Shown: in pieces, positions 5,018 to 6,867 of the stretch
Layout of the letters: each line of letters opens with the position of its first letter
Position numbering within the stretch: position 1 is the stretch's first letter
Assembly: GCA_900543475.1 (NCBI GenBank)
Contig: UQRU01000112.1
Location: 1-6,867, forward strand
Length of the DNA: 6,867 bases
Direction: 5' to 3'
Origin: an uncultured Eubacteriales bacterium
Lineage (GTDB): Bacteria > Bacillota > Clostridia > Christensenellales > CAG-138
Program-made: the position numbers and the translations under genes
The notes under the pieces: generated by a model
Databases searched by the model: none
What the model was told of the DNA's origin: nothing
The model's input: the letters and a program-made list of their open reading frames with translations, nothing else

Positions 5018-6867
5018 ATGAAACGTATTGGATTCTGGAGCATTGCTCTCATTGCCATGTTAGCGGTTCTTTTTTTTGCGGCAACTGCGCTGGCATGTAC
5101 GCCCTTGGGCGTAGGTAAGGACGCGTCTGTCGATGGTTCCGTCATGGTCTCCCATACCTGCGACGGCTGGTATGACCAGCGGATCGTCATCATCCCCGGC
5201 GGCACCCATGCCGAAGGCGAGATGGTGGATATTTACAAGGACCCCTGCGTTGCCACCCGTCCTGACCGGGAGCCTGTAAAAGTGGGCGAGATCCCCCAGG
5301 CTGAAAAGACCTATACCTATTTCCATGTGGGTTATCCCTTCATGAACGACCAACAGGTCATGATGGGTGAATTCACCTGGAGCGGCCGGGACGAGGTCTA
5401 TAATGGCGACGGAATGCTCATGATCGCCAACCTGGAAGAGCTGGGCCTGGCCCGCGCGGCTACCGCCCGGGAAGCCATCCAGGTGATGGGCGCCATGGCT
5501 GAGCAGTATGGTTACGGCGATGGCGGCGAGACCCTGGTGGTGGGCGATGAGAACGAGCTGTGGGTATTCGAGGTATGCGGCCCCGGCATGCTGTGGACGG
5601 CGGATAGCGGCGCCGTAGGCGCCCACTGGGTGGCCCAGCGGGTACCCGACGACGAAGTGTTCGTTGGCGCCAACCGCGCCCGCATCGGCGTAGTGGACTT
5701 CAACGATACCGAAAACTTCATGTGGTCCACCGATTTGACCGTGCTGCCCCAGCAGATGGGCTGGTGGTCTGAGGGCGAGGACTTCAACTTCGAGAAGATC
5801 TTCAATCCGGATCCCTATGGCTATCCCTTCTATCAGAGCCGCCGCGAGTGGCGGGCCTTCAGCTTGCTGGCCCCCTCCCAGGAATTTGAGCTCAAGGACG
5901 ATACCGAGGCCTATCCTTTCTCCATCAAGCCCGATGAGAAGGTCTCCATCCAGGACGTGATGAACATTTTTAGCGACCATCTGGAAGGCACCGAGTATGA
6001 TCTGACCCAGGGCCTGGCTGCCGGTCCCTTCGGCAACCCCACCCGTTGGGCGCTGAATACCGACCAGAAGCCCGAGGGCACCGAAGCCCAGGATTGGGAG
6101 CGCTGCATCGCTTCCTACCGCTGCTCCTACAGCTTCGTTTCCCAGAGCCGTAGCTGGCTGCCCGATCCCGTTGGCGGCGTGCTGTGGTTTGGCGAGGATT
6201 CCCCGGATACCACCGTTTACGTGCCCATTTACTGCGGCGTCACCGAGATCCCCGAGGAATGGTCCAGCGGCGAACGCCATGTGTTCGATCCGGATTCCGC
6301 TTTCTGGGCATTCAACTTCGTGAACAACTGGGCCAACCTGCGTTGGGACGCCATGTATGAGGAGATCCGGGCCAAGAAGGCTACCTTTGAGGACGAGTTC
6401 TTCGCCAACCAGGAGGCCATCGAGGCCGAGGCTGTCAAGCTGTATGAAGAGAGCCCCGAAAAGGCGGTCGCTTACCTGACCGAGTACACCGGCGAATGCA
6501 TGGACACCGTCTTTGAAGGCTGGTGGGATTTCGCCTGGCACCTGGTGGGCCGGTATGCGGACGGCTACATGATCAACGAAGATGGTTCCCAGACCACCTT
6601 GGGCTATCCCACGGAGTGGCTGGAGGCGGTAGACTTCGGCGGCACCTCCCTGCGCGACCTGGAGAAGCTGGGCAAGGGCACCGCTGCTGAGGAAGCCCCC
6701 GCAGAGGAAGCGCCGGCAGAAGAGGCCCCCGCGGCCACGGAAGCGCCAGCTGAAGAAGCGCCCGCAGAACCTGCGGCCACGGAGAGCACTGGCATGAGCT
6801 CCGGTGCGGTGATCGGCATCATCGTGCTGGTGGTGATCGTGATCGCGGCGGTAGTGTACTTCAGCAA
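5018..6867 (+). CDS. Secreted, membrane-anchored family C69 (dipeptidase-like) N-terminal-nucleophile peptidase (3' end outside window)
   Basis: This is a predicted extracellular cysteine peptidase of family C69 (PF03577, dipeptidase A-like). There are 616 codons and the frame is still open at the edge. The Sec signal peptide has MKR, a hydrophobic core (4-22) and the AxA site ALA (24-26), directly followed by Cys27. The mature start CTPLGVGKDASVDGS (27-41) matches the family signature, in which the N-terminal Cys is the catalytic nucleophile; SHTCDG (45-50) and GEFTWSG follow as usual. The catalytic domain runs to about 550. Then comes an Ala/Glu/Pro repeat linker (556-591) and a hydrophobic helix (about 597-614) cut by the window end, giving a type I membrane topology with the enzyme outside. 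The ATG at 5018 has GGAG (5005-5008) 9 nt upstream and gives a full signal peptide. It favours GGC, GAG and AAG codons, whereas the pgs genes use much GGG and CGG, which suggests different expression or history. The family call is strong; the substrate is unknown. A lipobox reading of ALAC is possible but poor. Confidence 0.88.
   Translation, partial: MKRIGFWSIALIAMLAVLFFAATALACTPLGVGKDASVDGSVMVSHTCDGWYDQRIVIIPGGTHAEGEMVDIYKDPCVATRPDREPVKVGEIPQAEKTYTYFHVGYPFMNDQQVMMGEFTWSGRDEVYNGDGMLMIANLEELGLARAATAREAIQVMGAMAEQYGYGDGGETLVVGDENELWVFEVCGPGMLWTADSGAVGAHWVAQRVPDDEVFVGANRARIGVVDFNDTENFMWSTDLTVLPQQMGWWSEGEDFNFEKIFNPDPYGYPFYQSRREWRAFSLLAPSQEFELKDDTEAYPFSIKPDEKVSIQDVMNIFSDHLEGTEYDLTQGLAAGPFGNPTRWALNTDQKPEGTEAQDWERCIASYRCSYSFVSQSRSWLPDPVGGVLWFGEDSPDTTVYVPIYCGVTEIPEEWSSGERHVFDPDSAFWAFNFVNNWANLRWDAMYEEIRAKKATFEDEFFANQEAIEAEAVKLYEESPEKAVAYLTEYTGECMDTVFEGWWDFAWHLVGRYADGYMINEDGSQTTLGYPTEWLEAVDFGGTSLRDLEKLGKGTAAEEAPAEEAPAEEAPAATEAPAEEAPAEPAATESTGMSSGAVIGIIVLVVIVIAAVVYFS
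6683..6790 (+). repeat. Ala-Glu-Pro repeat linker within the C69 peptidase
   Basis: The coding sequence here gives about five copies of a five-residue EEAPA-type unit (residues 558-587) with two interposed AATE variants, then a Ser/Thr/Gly segment before the membrane helix. The DNA copies differ at synonymous positions (GCC CCC, GCG CCG, GCG CCC), so the repeat is kept at the protein level and is not a fresh expansion. It probably acts as an extended, acidic, wall-spanning stalk. Confidence 0.8.

Noticed and set aside
5089..5100. A lipoprotein lipobox at residues 24-27 of the C69 protein
   Set aside because: A-L-A-C lacks the usual Leu at -3 and has Leu at -2. The Cys aligns with the catalytic nucleophile, and the protein already has a C-terminal membrane anchor.
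4909..5118. A 69-codon open frame overlapping the start of the C69 gene, considered as a leader peptide
   Set aside because: It has no ribosome binding site, extends 100 bp into the C69 coding region in another frame and shows no run of a regulatory amino acid.
5060..6541. A 493-codon open frame on the minus strand opposite the C69 gene
   Set aside because: It is a shadow of the C69 reading frame in GC-rich DNA. It is rich in Gly, Ala, His and Leu with no family motif, has no ribosome binding site, and the plus frame has a signal peptide, catalytic signature and membrane helix.

Overview
The window looks like a moderately GC-rich chromosome segment from a spore-forming member of the Firmicutes, most plausibly a gut-type Clostridia (Oscillospiraceae or a relative). 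The support is strong AGGAGG-type ribosome binding sites, short intergenic gaps, a BclA-like collagen-repeat protein with its own glycosyltransferase, a poly-gamma-glutamate (PGA) pgsB-pgsC locus, and a promoter resembling the mother-cell sporulation sigma (sigma-E/sigma-K) type. The taxonomic call is an inference from gene content and codon style; no rRNA or other marker is present.

Layout. Positions 1-1597 hold a minus-strand pair: a GT2 glycosyltransferase with a TPR-like C-terminal half (1597 to 497), followed by a collagen-like Gly-Pro-Thr repeat protein (437 to beyond the left edge). Positions 1598-1972 are a divergent control region with a candidate sporulation promoter facing left and a sigma-A-like promoter facing right. 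Positions 1973-4622 are a compact plus-strand PGA operon: pgsB (Mur-ligase-like polymerase), pgsC (small membrane partner) and a third gene resembling the 'poly-gamma-glutamate system protein' family. Positions 4623-5017 are an AT-rich intergenic stretch with inverted repeats, a good promoter (TTGACA, 16 bp, TAAAAT) and a roughly 150-nt leader. From 5018 to the right edge runs a large secreted, C-terminally membrane-anchored family C69 (N-terminal cysteine nucleophile) peptidase, which stops at the window end inside its transmembrane helix.

How the parts may work together. The glycosyltransferase probably decorates the threonines of the collagen-like protein, as known for BclA-type spore surface filaments. 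PgsB and PgsC should make and export a gamma-linked polyglutamate. The usual PgsA/CapA, PgsE and CapD/PgdS partners are not in the window, and the PgsW-like protein sits where they might be expected. The anchored C69 enzyme faces outward and could act on peptides, or possibly on PGA or the cell wall, but it has its own promoter and the link to PGA rests on proximity alone. The theme of the region is surface and spore-envelope polymers.
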